Made by a program: the position numbers and the translations under genes | In this document: positions 20,100 to 31,530 of the stretch, piece by piece | Position numbering within the stretch: position 1 is the first letter of the stretch | Layout of the letters: the number at the start of each line of letters is the position of its first letter | The notes under the pieces: model-generated | Databases searched by the model: none | What the model was told of the DNA's origin: nothing | Seen by the model: the letters and a program-made list of their open reading frames with translations, nothing else | NCBI GenBank assembly: GCA_947359465.1 | Contig: OX375876.1 | Span: 61,882,998 to 61,946,997 of the forward strand | Source of the DNA: Metellina segmentata | Taxonomy: Eukaryota; Arthropoda; Arachnida; Araneae; Tetragnathidae | Length of the DNA stretch: 64,000 nt | Direction: 5' to 3'

Positions 20100-20640
20100 T
20101 TTACATAGCTTGAAGAATTTCTTGTAATTATTTGAAAGATTGTCTGATCTTTTTTGTAGAAAAAGGCTAATTTTGTCCTTTTCTTCTCACGAGAAGAAGG
20201 TGCATTTTTTAAAGTCTGTCTTTGCTGACCAGCATCATCTGAGACTTTTGCAACCCCTTCAATCATTGCCTGAGCAACGTACTGTACCTTAAAATCTTTA
20301 TTTTTGTCAACTTCTTGAGCCTATCATTGGCTTCCTTTAACAATTTTGAAGCACTGTCCAACGCCTCATCCTTTTCCTTATGCATAATTTTAAGTTTCCA
20401 TTCTTCTATTACCTTTCTTTTCTTTGGCAGCAGCTAAATTTTTTTTTCTTTACTTCCTTTACGGCACTGCGAAGAAATTTAACCACTAAATCCTGACAAT
20501 GGGGCCATGATACCAGAGGGTTAGGTTTCCCTTTTTGCTCTTTTCTAGCTAGACACGTGAGAAGGTAAACCTTCCAGAATGTTATATGTGCCACTCCTCC
20601 GTTTACTACCTTCCTCCCATTTTGCATTTACAACTCAAAT
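20100..20640 (-). pseudogene. Unidentified coiled-coil-rich protein relic
   Basis: Two neighbouring minus-strand frames together give charged, helix-prone sequence. The first, around 20430-20290, has EEWKLKIMHKEKDEALDSAS and KLLKEANDRLKKL. After a frame change, VQYVAQAMIEGVAKVSDDAG and REKKRTKLAFF follow (20266-20081). Upstream, at 20637-20409, lies LPNPLVSW-like sequence with a lysine-rich end. The heptad-like spacing suggests a coiled coil. I recall similar coiled-coil tails in hAT-associated proteins, but cannot name a family. It lies between the CAGGGTTCCCAC element and the hAT relic on the opposite strand. Confidence 0.35.
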
Positions 20641-20659
20641 TCAAAGTTGTTTCATGTGA

Positions 20660-21465
20660 TTGGCACCAACAGTATGTAATCAGGCTCTAGAAGCAAGTTA
20701 CCCAGTTGTGAGATTGATAGCTAAAGCCAATAAAAAACCTCACACAATTGTCAAATCACTCATTTTATCAGTTTGCATGGAAATTGTCAAAACTATGCTT
20801 GGAATCGATGAAGTAAAAGAAATTGGCAAAAGTACAGCTTTCAAATACTACAATCAGCAGGTGCATTGAAGACATGTCAGTTAGCATAAAAGTAACAATC
20901 ATCCAGAAAATTTGAGAAGTTAAGAAATTTTCCCTGTAGGTTGATAAATTAGCATATGTTAGCAACTGTTGTCAGTTAATCACACTTCTTTGAATTCCTG
21001 AAAAGTAAGGGTTGAAAGAACATTATTTATCCTGCAAAGAACTTCAAAACAAACAACTGGGAAGAAAATCTTTTAAGTGCTCAATGAATACTTTCATAGA
21101 AACAAAATTCCATGGAAAAATTGAGTAAGTTATGTGCTGCAATGACAGGAAGGCTCAGAGGCTTGGCGTTGGAAGTTTGGTCTGAAAATCATGTTAGACT
21201 ACTTTATTCAATAGAGAAATTCTCATGTCAAATAGTTGACCTCCAGAATTAAAGTCCACACTTAATGACATTATAAAAATGGTGAATGTGATCAAAAGTA
21301 GACCCCTTCAATTGAGTCGTTTTTCAATTTTATGTGAACTAATGGGATCGGAGTATCATTCTTTGTTTTTTCATACTGAAGTTCGTTGGCTGTCGAGAGG
21401 GAGAGTTCTGTCCAGAGTTCATGAGTTGAAAGAGAGATGCTTGTATATTTGAGTACCTAAATAAA
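20660..21465 (+). pseudogene. hAT transposase relic (ZBED5/GTF2IRD2-like)
   Basis: The plus strand holds broken but ordered pieces of a hAT-type transposase of the class domesticated in vertebrates as ZBED5, SCAND3 and GTF2IRD2. The first open frame (20660-20869) has ALEASYPVVRLIAKANKKPH and HTIVKSLILSVCMEIVKTML. Later pieces in shifting frames include FFCKEL-like residues at about 21030, SRPLQLS and LCELMGSEYHSLFFH near 21300-21370, and TEVRWLSRGRVLSRVHELKE near 21375-21435, the best-conserved motif. The central catalytic part is largely deleted. The stretch ends where another element with TIRs begins at 21473. Confidence 0.8.
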
Positions 21466-21472
21466 GTTATAT

Positions 21473-22673
21473 TATATTCCCGTGTATAAGACGAGGGTGT
21501 GTTTTTTCTACAAAAATTTACCCAAAATTAAAACCCTGTATATAAGCCAAAAACAAAATAATTATTTTTGTGTGTGTGACGTTCAAACATAACGCTATGA
21601 GGGCGTAAATGTCGGCAAGAAGGTAAAACGGGTGGAATATTTTCCAATCAAATCTCTGTAAAGTAAAACGCCACTCACCAATGATGATAGTTTTAACCTG
21701 CTAATGATTTTCTGCAGAGCATACTGAGCTTCAAGCCACATGTTTCACTGCAAGCTTGTCTAATTCGCCCCCCCTTCCACACTATTACAAAGGTGACCGC
21801 TAATGATCTTCCACAGTGTCCGCACCTGATGCTGGACCTCTGATTGGGTGACTGACAATTGATCAGTTCAACAATGGTCAAGAGGAGCAGCTGGGGTTTG
21901 GGAATTTTTTTTATCAGTGCCACTCTTTTTTTTACTGTGCAGCCTAAAACATGTGTGGAACAAAGTTTCAAAAGGGGAGCGGGCTCATTATGTCATCACT
22001 ACCCTTGAAAGAATCTCAGCTACGGTAACCCTATCTGATTCCAGCACAGTTTTTCCATTCATTTGCTGTCTTCTTGTATCTGTGCTAGTCTTACTTTTTT
22101 GGTGCCATTTTATTTTTTGTTTGAAAGATGAGCGTGAAGACAAATTCTCATATGGCAAATTTACGTATTATTCGAACTTCGCAAATTTTACGAACTATTT
22201 GGAAACTTGGATGCAGACAGAGAATTTGAAGATTTAAATGACTTATTTTTCTCTTTTTGCTTAAAGGCTGCATTCAAAATGTAAGTTAAAAGATTTTAAA
22301 AATTGGAACAGCTGTTGGATTTGGATCCCAGTTGGATGGCACAAAGTAAAAAAGTAGGGTAGCTTTCCCAGCACCCGTTGGAGTTGCTATAAAAATCGTC
22401 AATCGCCCGGAAAGAACTGCCACCGGACGGAGATCTGAATCCTACAGCTGTATTAAAAAATGTTCCCATTCCAATAGTTATTTTTACGTGCTAATTAATT
22501 ACGGTATTCAATTATTATTATTTTTTGCTATATTTGGCGAATTATCGCTTGCACCTGGCTAACGGAAAAGTGCCTTCGTTTTTTGCGAAATTAGCAGATT
22601 TGTAAATAAGCCGGCCCCCCACATTAGCTTTAGAAAAAGTTCCAAAAATTCTCGGTTTATACATGGAAATATA
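21473..22673. mobile_element. DNA transposon with degenerate TIRs, family unknown
   Basis: TATATTCCCGTGTATAAGAC at the left (21473) is matched in inverted orientation by the right end (to 22673), whose reverse complement reads TATATTTCCATGTATAAACC, then CGAG. The element is about 1.2 kb. Inside, short frames on both strands (for example 21693-21971 minus, 21917-22237 plus) have no recognised domain. A second inner pair of motifs, CCCTGTATATAAGCC at left and AAATAAGCCGGCCCCCC at right, supports the terminal structure. It is probably non-autonomous. Confidence 0.55.
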
Positions 22674-22924
22674 CGTTAATCAAAAAATGCAAGGATCGCT
22701 TGAGACTATATTAACTTGCACTGACAAAATTAATAGACAAAAATAAAATCTAACTTTGGAAAGACGTGGTGAAAAATGGTTCTCATGAAATGTTTAGTCG
22801 GTGTTGTAGTTCGAATCCTAAAAAGAACTATTAGAATAGGTAGATCAACACGTATGCATGCTTGAGAGAAAGTTTCATCAATTGCACTTCTCTGTTATCA
22901 CTACTCATTGTAAGAGACTATTTT

Positions 22925-23860
22925 ACATCAAACTGGGTACGGACATTTTATTTCTGCATTAAATTACAGGACTAGGTGTGTGAAGGTTTTCGAGCTTGTT
23001 TTAGACGATATTGGTAGGCGTGTTTGAATAATGACATGCACATCAGTATCAACAGATGACATGTTGCATGTCTCAATAAGATTACTCAAATTTTACGTGA
23101 TACGATTTCCTGGAACGTATTGCCTTGTTTTCAAAGTATTAATGCTACAAAATGTTTTCCACTTGGTGAGTTATTGGTGTGGTTCTGGTGGGAAGGCAGA
23201 CAACTTCATATCTAAAAATGTAGTTAGCTTTGTTTTGATCTTGTAAGAAGAGTTGCAGTCTAATAAATGATATTATCGCAAACACTCGCATTCTATAGCT
23301 GGAGAAATATTTCAATAAACATAAATGCATCACACAGAACATGTTTTGTTTTCCGTATGGCAAGGCGAGTTGCAGTCTAATAAGTGATGTTATCGCAAAC
23401 ACCCACAGGTTTGGAACACAAGATATAATAAACATTCGCTCATCAAAAATCGTAATTATTAGCTCTCTTAAAAAAGGAAATAGACGATCGACATGGGGAC
23501 ACGCAGTTCATTTGAGCAAATACAATTGTCAACATGTTGCAATTCTTGTGAAATCGGCAGGTGAGAAATGTAGAATACGAGATGTTGTACATAAAGGAAT
23601 TAACTCAAGATTGGAAACCAACTGTCGATGGAAATGTTTGTAGTCTCTCAAGTTTTTTGTTTTTCCCACTCACCTTATGAAGCTGGAGTTGGAACACAAG
23701 ATATTATAAACTTTCGCTCACGATAAATCGTAGTTATTAGCTATTAATTTAAAAATGGAATTAGACGATCGGCATGGGGATATGCAGTTCATGTTTTGAA
23801 AATTCAAATACAATTGCATTTTCAACCACAGTTACAGTTTAACAGAGGTTTGACACATCC
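22925..23860 (+). repeat. Local duplicated block
   Basis: GAGTTGCAGTCTAATAA with GTTATCGCAAACAC appears at about 23248-23290 and again at 23366-23405. GGAACACAAGATAT, CGCTCA, AATCGTA and GACGATCG occur at about 23411-23500 and again at 23692-23790. No gene is seen. The copies are diverged, so the duplication is old. Confidence 0.65.
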
Positions 23861-24070
23861 AAAAGAATAACGGATCAAAATTTCCCGGGGGCCTCTCTGG
23901 CAGCCTGCCTGATTAGAAGAGACAATTCCTAATTTCTATTCCTGTAGAGTCTATACAGGGATTATAAAAGTAGATTGAACCATAGCGCGTTTAAAAGAAC
24001 CTTTTTATTGATCATGTGAGCAATAATAGAAGTCACGTGATCCTCAGACTTCACTCCAGCGCGTACTTTA

Positions 24071-24368
24071 ATTAACGTAACACTGGAGCAACAGAAGGGA
24101 CTATTGGAGACAGTTCGGGATCAATCGCGAAAAGGAAAAATCCGAGAACAACAACATATAATTTCGAACTGTGTCAGATGACGAGGCAACACTGAGCTAG
24201 CACCTCTATCTCCAACTTCGATACCATGCCAAGGTAAGGACATTTGAGGCCTCGGCGGATATAACGTACACTAGCCCCATTGTACACGATAATATTTGGT
24301 TGGATTTGAACTCGCTACTCACGGGTTGTTAATCCGATGCTCTATCAACCGGCCTTCCACAGCCCTCC
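24071..24368 (-). repeat. SINE copy, minus orientation
   Basis: The reverse complement gives the whole SINE, from a tRNA-like head with B-box-like TTCAAATCCAACC to the tail GTTGCTCCAGTGTTACGTTAATTAA. It is diverged from the copies at 47.7 and 49.6 kb. Confidence 0.75.
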
Positions 24369-24892
24369 ATAGCTAGGAAAGGAAATACTGTTATTTTCGG
24401 GGAACCGTTATTTGCTGTTCCGCACTTTTTGAAAGAACCGTTCTTTAAGCTGCTTTTCGGTTCTCACCACGGTTCTCAAATGTCTCTTCACGAAATGTAC
24501 AAACCCTGTTCCTCCTCCTAGACTTTATGGCGACAACAGTTTTTTTACGATAGACAAGCTGGGTCCGAATTTTGTGGACATATCATCTTGGTTAGAACTT
24601 TTAGGCATGCATATATAAGCTTTTTTGATGTCGTTTCTGCTAGCTTTTTTGAAGTAGAATACGTCTTACCTTTCGAAGCCGTGGTACCACGCTTACATTG
24701 TTAATGTCACAAAAAAGAGTTAATGCAAAAAATGTAATAACTTGAAAAGTATAAATTATACATAAATGAACGATATCGCGTTTAAAACAGCATTATACTA
24801 AGGCTGTTATAAATGCCCATTGATCTTGCGCTGACGTCATCTGCTGATGCAATCGCAGCACAAAGTTGAGTCACGAAAATGTGCTTTTAATT

Positions 24893-25020
24893 TCACATAA
24901 ATTTAGTCTAGCTCCGGCCTCCTTTGTGTGAGCACGACGTTTAAGATGTCATTTGTTTCTTCTCTTTGAGCTTTATAAATAATAATAGAAATAAAACTTG
25001 AAATATTTAATAGTTGTTTA
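24893..25020 (+). repeat. Dispersed repeat, copy 1
   Basis: TTTAGTCTAGCTCCGG, GAGCACGACGTTT and TTTGAGCTTTATAAAT recur in the same order at 26414-26530. The pair probably derives from one unidentified element. This copy continues upstream with GCTGACGTCATCTGC. Confidence 0.65.
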
Positions 25021-25352
25021 GAAATAGAACTGTTGTTTAGTCAGTGGAACACACCACTTCAACCGGATTGAAATATAATGCTATTCCAGATTGTTAAATT
25101 TTGTGCAATAATGAAACTAGTGTTATTGTAGGTATAAGTTCTGAGCATGAGTGTGCTAAATTCGAATATGCAAGTGAAAACTTGGTAAATCTAGTTTTAT
25201 CCTCACCCTAATCTATTTTGATTCAACATCGCGAGGTTTTTTTCGAGGCCATTTTTGCGCCTTCTCCGTCTTTGGGGATATTGAAGTCTAGTTCGAAAGG
25301 ATGCTCCGACGTCAACTTCCTCCCTGGACTTTAAAGTAATGGCAAGGGAATT

Positions 25353-25400
25353 TTAATTACCGTCATACTAGAGCAACACAACGGGCTAATGACGACCTGG
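25353..25400 (-). repeat. SINE tail fragment
   Basis: The reverse complement carries the 3' tail signature of the SINE: AGCCCGTTGTGTTGCTCTAG, then TATGACGGTAATTAAAA. The rest is absent. Confidence 0.55.
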
Positions 25401-26239
25401 ACTTTAAATAAATCAAGAGCAAACATGTCATCTTGGATTAACGAATGGGACGAAACTCTGGTCCCTCAACTAAGCCCCGATTCGAGGCGATAAAAGATCT
25501 GGTGGTAAGGGGAAAGCATACACTTCCTTCTGATTTGCAGAGCCAGAAAGAAAAACCACGGCCGGCTCTTTTCAAAGAGTGACTAAATCCACCAGCCATT
25601 CCTCGATACTGATTATACCGTGTCCACGGTGAGCTCACATTCTTATCTTTTTATTTCATCGGCTGGTTCTAGTTTCTTCCTCTATTCAAATTGTCTTATC
25701 CACCAGTTGCAATTGTTTTTAGAAAAATGTGGTTTTGCTTGTTCAACCCATCTTATCCTTTCTAATTAGTGCTCGCGTTTGGCACAATCCTTTGATTTTT
25801 TTATCTATAATGTTTTGAACGAATTATTGCTGATTCTGAATCATTGATGCATTGTATACGTATACCATTGTCATACGTATAACCCAGATGTTCTAATAAT
25901 TGTATAATAAATCTTAAATGTTCTTTGTTAAAATTTAACCTTCTTCCTTTTTACTTAAGTACACTATTGGTGCTTAATGTATTATTTGTATCACTCAATC
26001 ATAACCCCGTGCTTTGAGCAGGATAGTGTAGGCCTTGATCTTTAAATTTTAAATTCCTTTTGATTCAAAACAAGAAAAATCTAACCACTATAAAAAACGA
26101 TCCTGTTTGGCAAAATGTTGAGGTATTACCCTACTGTTTATACTGGCATTACCCTACTGTTTATGCTGCCCAAGGATGATAATCCTTAATAAATAAATTA
26201 AAAAGAAACCCAACAGGAATCCAAAGTGTGGAAGTTTTG

Positions 26240-26300
26240 AAAAAATTTCAAAATGTCCAAATATATGCATAATGAACACAAGAAAAACTATACATGCATC
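26240..26300 (+). repeat. Putative empty-site duplicate of the Helitron target
   Basis: CCAAATATATGCATAATG and AGAAAAACTATA here correspond to CCAAATATA left of the Helitron (26573-26584) and TATGCATAAGAAACAC plus AGAAAAACTATA right of it (27236-27270). This copy lacks the insertion. Confidence 0.6.
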
Positions 26301-26407
26301 AATTGGAAGAATGATCGAGAGATGAGGAATCCAAGATAATCCACACAATCGATGCTAAGCGTCAACGGGCTCGGCAAGAGCGCCTTAAAGTTGAGGCGTC
26401 ACACAGC

Positions 26408-26535
26408 TCACATAATTTAGTCTAGCTCCGGTCTTCTTTGTGCGAGCACGACGTTTGAGGTGTCATTTATTTCGTCTCTTTGCGCTTTATAAATTGCAAT
26501 AGAAAAACCTAAATATTTAATACTAATTTAGACAT
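26408..26535 (+). repeat. Dispersed repeat, copy 2
   Basis: Matches 24893-25020 in order, with the TTTAGTCTAGCTCCGG and GAGCACGACGTTT blocks and several substitutions. Confidence 0.65.
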
Positions 26536-26584
26536 CGATCTTCAAAGAGTGGAAAATCGTAAAGTTTCAAAACGTCCAAATATA

Positions 26585-27235
26585 TCTATATATATAATTT
26601 TCTTACGTGGCACGCAAAAAAGACGTTATTTGTAATCGCGTTTTGGCAACACTGTACGATTGTTTTGTTTATCGCGAAGTCTCGCGCATCGATTGAATTT
26701 ATAGCGTTATCGGATGAAATTTTATTGAAAAAAAAAGGAAATTTTAATGAGCTGTTGTAGTTAGTTTATAATAGAAATCAAAGAAAGCGGAGGATCTTTT
26801 GAGGGCCATTTAAAAAACGGTCCTTTTCAGAGCCAACAATTATAGTTCAACAAGACGCTTGCACTACAACTTTCGGCAACAAACTCAATGAAAAAGTGTG
26901 TGTCGTTTGAGTGCTGGGAAAATGTACACACAAACAACATGCTGGGTATTCAATTTCCAAAGCAACGCTCACATTTCGAGTCAAAATTTGCACAAAGTTT
27001 TCATTTGAATTCTGATTTTAGAGATACTGTATATATTTTTTCTGTAATACAGCAAATTTAGATTTGAAAAACATTTTTTTGGTAACATATTTTGTAAACA
27101 ATCCCTTCTGCTAGGATACATGTCTTCATTGAGGCGAGCGAAGCGAGCATAGGTTCGCGCAGCGAACCAATCAGGATTGCGAAGCAATCCTCCGGGGTTT
27201 GGCGAGCGTTAGCGAGCAGGGGGCAGGCCCCCTAG
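26585..27235 (+). mobile_element. Non-autonomous Helitron
   Basis: The element begins TCTATATATATAATTTTC and ends CTAG, after a GC-rich hairpin GGGGGCAGGCCCCC at 27219-27232. Helitrons start with TC, end with CTRR behind a short hairpin, and insert between A and T; the flanks here are A on the left and T on the right. The 651 bp carry no Rep/helicase frame, so it is non-autonomous. The last 120 bases have short reiterations such as GCGAGCGAAGCGAGC. A duplicate of the flanks without the insertion lies at about 26240-26300. Confidence 0.85.
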
Positions 27236-27287
27236 TATGCATAAGAAACACTAGAAAAACTATAGAAAACGTCAACAACATGGATAT

Positions 27288-27525
27288 TTGTAAGCGTATG
27301 GTATAGAGGTGGCTGGTGCACCGTACATCTGTCATGGCCGAAAGTCCTCCCGTTGGGTTGGTGTAGAAGTTTGGAGAGTGGGGTGCCAGTTCAGGTGTTG
27401 CCTTGTCATCTGACCGTAGTTCAAAATTACGCGGTGTTGTCCTCGTATCTTTCCCTAAAGGGATCGATCCCGGACCTTTGTCAATAGCTCGTTGTATTGC
27501 TCTAGTAGGACGTTAATTAAAATTA
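27288..27525 (+). repeat. SINE copy, head missing
   Basis: The stretch runs from GTGGCTGGTGCACCGTACAT through GGTGTAGAAGTTTGG and TCATCTGACCGTAGTTCAAA to the tail CTCGTTGTATTGCTCTAG and GACGTTAATTAAAATTACA. The tRNA-like head is absent. Confidence 0.8.
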
Positions 27526-27544
27526 CATATTATTACCAGAAAGT

Positions 27545-27593
27545 ACAGATTTAGCGAGCATGGGGCGGAGCCCTCGCTGTGCTTCGTGACTAG
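27545..27593 (+). mobile_element. Helitron 3' terminal fragment
   Basis: TTAGCGAGCATGGGGCGGAG and CCCTCGCTGTGCTTCGTGAC are followed by CTAG before T. This resembles the Helitron end at 27190-27235 and may be a relic of a second Helitron family. Confidence 0.5.
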
Positions 27594-27599
27594 TATGGC

Positions 27600-29720
27600 T
27601 TCTATTACAAAATGATTTTCAAGCTGACTACAGAAAATATACGAACATAAAGTCGAAGAAAAAGTTTTTGAACAAAGCTTCCCTTTTTAACTTTTTCATT
27701 GAGTGAATGGAACTGTTTATACAGCGTACATTTCACATCAATTGATGAAATGTAGCAAAAATAGAGACCAGTTAGCGAGTGACAATTTGCAAACACTAAG
27801 ATATGTAGTGTTTCAAGAGAAAAAGTATTTGATAGTGATTTTGCCAACTCAAAATTCGACAAAAAAATCACTGTGACACAGATTTAATGATCTGTAAAAA
27901 GACCCTTATTGTCTAATAGCTTGTAAGCTTCTTGACATTCTAACTATACTATTCTATTAACTGTTTTGTTAGATCCGATAAGAAATTTCCATTTCCCCAA
28001 AGAATATTTTTTCAATTTTTACTAAAAATTCATTAATTTCTTTTATTTAAAATTTTTTGTTTGCTTACTTTTTGGTTTAAGATTGCGGTAAAATTTCATT
28101 GGGATTGAAGAAGCACTCTTTGGTGATTTTTGCATTGTGTTTCTGGGTGTTGTCTGGTTGGAACCATAAATCATATTTAGTTCCCAGTTATTAATGTGGC
28201 TGTGAACAAATGATCTCGTAATATTTCCACATGTGTTTTCTGCATTCAAGATTCCTTTGATTTGAATTTACAAGCTATACTCCTACCACAGAGCCTCAAC
28301 ACAAATCTGTCATCACGTTGTCTTATTACGCTGGGAATTCTATTTTGCTGATATTCTATTTTACTGAGGGACTTTTATTTTTCTTCCAAACAATCTAGTG
28401 ACCCTCAAGAACAAATGAAAATTCTTTTTTCATCAGTCACTAATGCAAGATTCCAAAATTCTAAAGTCTTATCGGCAAATTAATTTTCAAAACAAATTTT
28501 TTTTATTATATTCTTTTTATAAAGGTGTTGCTTTTCGCAAGCCTCTATTTCCCATTTATATTTCCAAAGTCAAAGTTGATTCAATCAAGAAAAAGTAAGT
28601 CGGAAAGAGCTTTGTTCTCATACCTTTTTCATCCTCTGTTATTCTTGAATTCCAGTTTGGAAGTTGTGATGCTCTCTTATTCTCTGTTCAACCGACCAGT
28701 TTGAATCCTGCTCTGGGCCGATTACGTCTGGGCATGCCTGCGTTGTGGGACACAATCCACATTAAACTGTAAGCCCGGTTTAGTTGGTCCAAGCATTGCA
28801 AAATATTACCGTTGACTGACAAACCAAATGTGAATGAAAGGCTGCGAAGTATTTAAATGTCTATTCGAAAATCCTGTTTGCAATACCTCCTTAAAATTTC
28901 CTAATTTTGAAACGTCTAGTGAAAAATAATACATAAACACACAAGTTGGATTGTTAATCAGCTTTATGAAATATCTCGAATATGTACTTTTTTCATCAGA
29001 TATAGGATAGAATAATAATTCAAATTGCGATATAAAATTTCGTAGCATGCCGGTAGATGGAGCAAGTTACCAACAAATGAATTATTTGATACAGGATATT
29101 GATTTTGAAAAACCCAATAGAACTATATATATATATAATAAAGTCATAATTTTTCTTTAAATACTTTCAGCTCTGGTCGAGTCAACTCGATATGATTTCT
29201 GTGACGAAAAAGACCATCATCAGAAACAATACTCGTTCTGTGGTGCCAGGGGTGCACCCATGAGGATGGTTGAAGCCCACCAATCATTCTTAAAGGTTTA
29301 GAAAATTTCGATTTTCTTCTGTTACGATATATTTTTGTGGCAAAATAAAGTGCACTCCATTTTAAGTTTTTCGATTTTCAGTTTAAAATGTTTATAAGCA
29401 AAGGTATGGAAATCATTTCCCGTACGGAATCAGCTCAGATGAATGACTATAGTAAATTGTGTATTTCTGCAGTAGAAAAAAAAAATTGTTTCCATGCTTT
29501 GTGTTAAAAAATTTTCAACTGAAATTGATTAAGCTCAAATTAATGTTTAAAATTTTTTATTTCACAAACACAAAACAAACTTATAATATTAAAAAACATT
29601 TCATGGTTGGTTGGTTTTTGAATAAAAGTCGCGCTGAAGCAAGACAATGGTTCCATTAATCTTTTTGCCCTATACGGGGAGACTATTAAATCAGAGGATC
29701 GATTGTGAAGTTTGGGAGCC
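27600..29720. other. Intergenic stretch with nothing recognised
   Basis: AT-rich. Minor signals are an AT microsatellite near 29127-29140 and a B-box-like GTTTGAATCCTGCTC near 28700. No protein family was recognised on either strand. Confidence 0.5.
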
Positions 29721-29724
29721 TGGG

Positions 29725-30193
29725 AGTAGAAAACAAAGTCTTTGCAGAACATTTTTTCCTTAATTTTATAAAAATTTTGGCCGATTAAAAAAAAATAAAT
29801 CATAAGTTACGATGTTTTGCAGTGCAAAGCGCGCTCCTTGCCACACCTGTTTTTATTTTCTAGCTACAGAACAACCTCCCTACACCGCCCAAATTACTAC
29901 AAACATTTTATAAATAACACATATTCTATATCAATAACAAAGTATTTAACTTCAAAAGGTATCGACAGAATCGTGAATTCTGGAAGTAGTATGCCTTGGT
30001 TTTAAATAAAGTAAATTAATTATTTTTGATGTGTTTTATTATAAATATGCAATACATATTTTAGCCAATAATTGTGTTTTATGTCTGTTTTTGATTTTAT
30101 TCCAGTTTTCAAATTTCGGACAAAATGCATGCAGAACAACTGTTATTACTTGGATTTGTGTTGCAGAACACTGAATATAATTCTGCACCTGGG
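29725..30193 (+). repeat. Inverted dispersed repeat, copy A
   Basis: This 0.47-kb sequence recurs in inverted orientation at 48351-48816. It runs from ACAAAGTCTTTGCAGAAC to AATATAATTCTGCACCTGGG. A plus-strand frame (29817-30005) ends KYLTSKGIDR...SMPWF and has a counterpart in copy B. Its stop codon overlaps AATAAA (TTTTAAATAAAG). The family is not recognised. Confidence 0.75.
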
Positions 30194-30326
30194 TTTGGGA
30201 GTTTGAGGATAGGGGGAGGCAGAGGTTTTAGGTTAGCCTACTATAAGTTAGCAAAAATATACCAAGTGTTGGTTAAAATGAAATATTTATCAGTCGTTTG
30301 ATGTAAATGATTGATTGGACGTCAAT

Positions 30327-30913
30327 ATGCCTCGCCAAAAACGCAGAGTGCCATACGATCAACTAACGGAGTTCGAACAGGACCGCATGATCGGCAGTGC
30401 CTCCGTGAGGGTGTACTGTGGTATCGTGTAATCGCCCTGGGCTACGAGCAAGCATTCGTCTGCCCAGGGCTCCCTTGACGCTGAACCATCGACGCCTCCG
30501 GCTACAATGGGCTCACCAACACAGCCAATGGAGTGCCGATTGACAACAAGTCTTCTCTCCTCCTGCAATGTGTTCCCCTGAGCTGTATTTCAGCAAGACA
30601 ATGCCCACTACATGTTGCTCGGAATGTACATGCCTTCTTCAATGAAGTAGAGGTTCCACTTCTTCCATGGCCTGCATGTTCTACGGATAAGTCACCCATT
30701 GAATGCTCGATGTCTCGAATTACCCGCATTTCTCGAATTATATCGGTCGGCTATCGTTCGTACTGCTCGTCGGGCATCAGATAGAGTATTGGCATCAGAT
30801 AAAGTTAATCTGGAATGGGCCATTCCTCAGCATAACATTTAGAATCTGTATGATTCGATGCCACGGCCTGTACAGGCTCTCATCGCTGCGCGTGGCAGCT
30901 ACACAAGATATTG
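30327..30913 (+). pseudogene. Tc1-like transposase relic, internally deleted (family 1)
   Basis: The start MPRQKRRVPYDQLTEFEQDR and the end CTRY-like TRY stop match the Tc1 relic at 37966-38975. The plus-strand frame after a gap contains QCPLHVARNVHAFFNEVEV and PLLPWPACSTDKSPIE, the block that normally ends with the third acidic residue of the DDE catalytic centre. The copy is 587 bp against about 1,010 bp in the longer one, with the central catalytic region missing. Several frameshifts are present. Transposases of this family bind the TIRs through a paired-like domain, whose start only is kept here. Confidence 0.88.
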
Positions 30914-31530
30914 ATTTTCAGCATTATTTTTGTCTATTGCTCTATAAATAATTTGAAGGGTTATTGAAACCACTTTAAGTAATACGTGGAATAAATTTCA
31001 GTACACACATGACTCTCCCCATAATCTTCCTGTTGCATCACATAGACTTCAGCTGACGATTTTTAAGGCGAACACAAAATTTCAATTCAGTGTTTTGCAC
31101 TTCGCGTGTCACATCCATTTTTGCCGTAGGCGAAAGTAAAACTAGGCGTTCTTTGCCGGCTGCCAAGGCCTCTGCAAAGACGTCATGACCGTGAAAATTG
31201 CACTACATATTCTCCACTCATCCAGCTACACATTCAATATGAATTTTAGTGTTCTTGATTTTTTAATCACCTTTAAAAAAATTATGATCATTATTTATTG
31301 AACAGCCCTAGTATAATTACTGTTTATGTGAATATTTCAGAAAATATACATTGGAATGCAAGGTAACGTGATACGCGGGTGTAATAGGGTTATAAAAGAA
31401 GATAACACTGTAAATCAAGGATAATAATGACTTTTATTATACAAAGAAAAGGATTGAAAGAAAAAAGTTTTCAATACGAGTGTCAGCATTAGTGAAACAG
31501 AGAATGATAACAACAATGTGATGCTGAAGT

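Noticed and set aside
25438..25638. 66-codon minus frame and GT...AG-like words near 25500
   Set aside because: No family match; the splice words are not supported by frame continuity.
28660..28800. A second SINE or tRNA gene suggested by GTTTGAATCCTGCTC
   Set aside because: No A box at the right distance and no clover-leaf pairing was found by eye.
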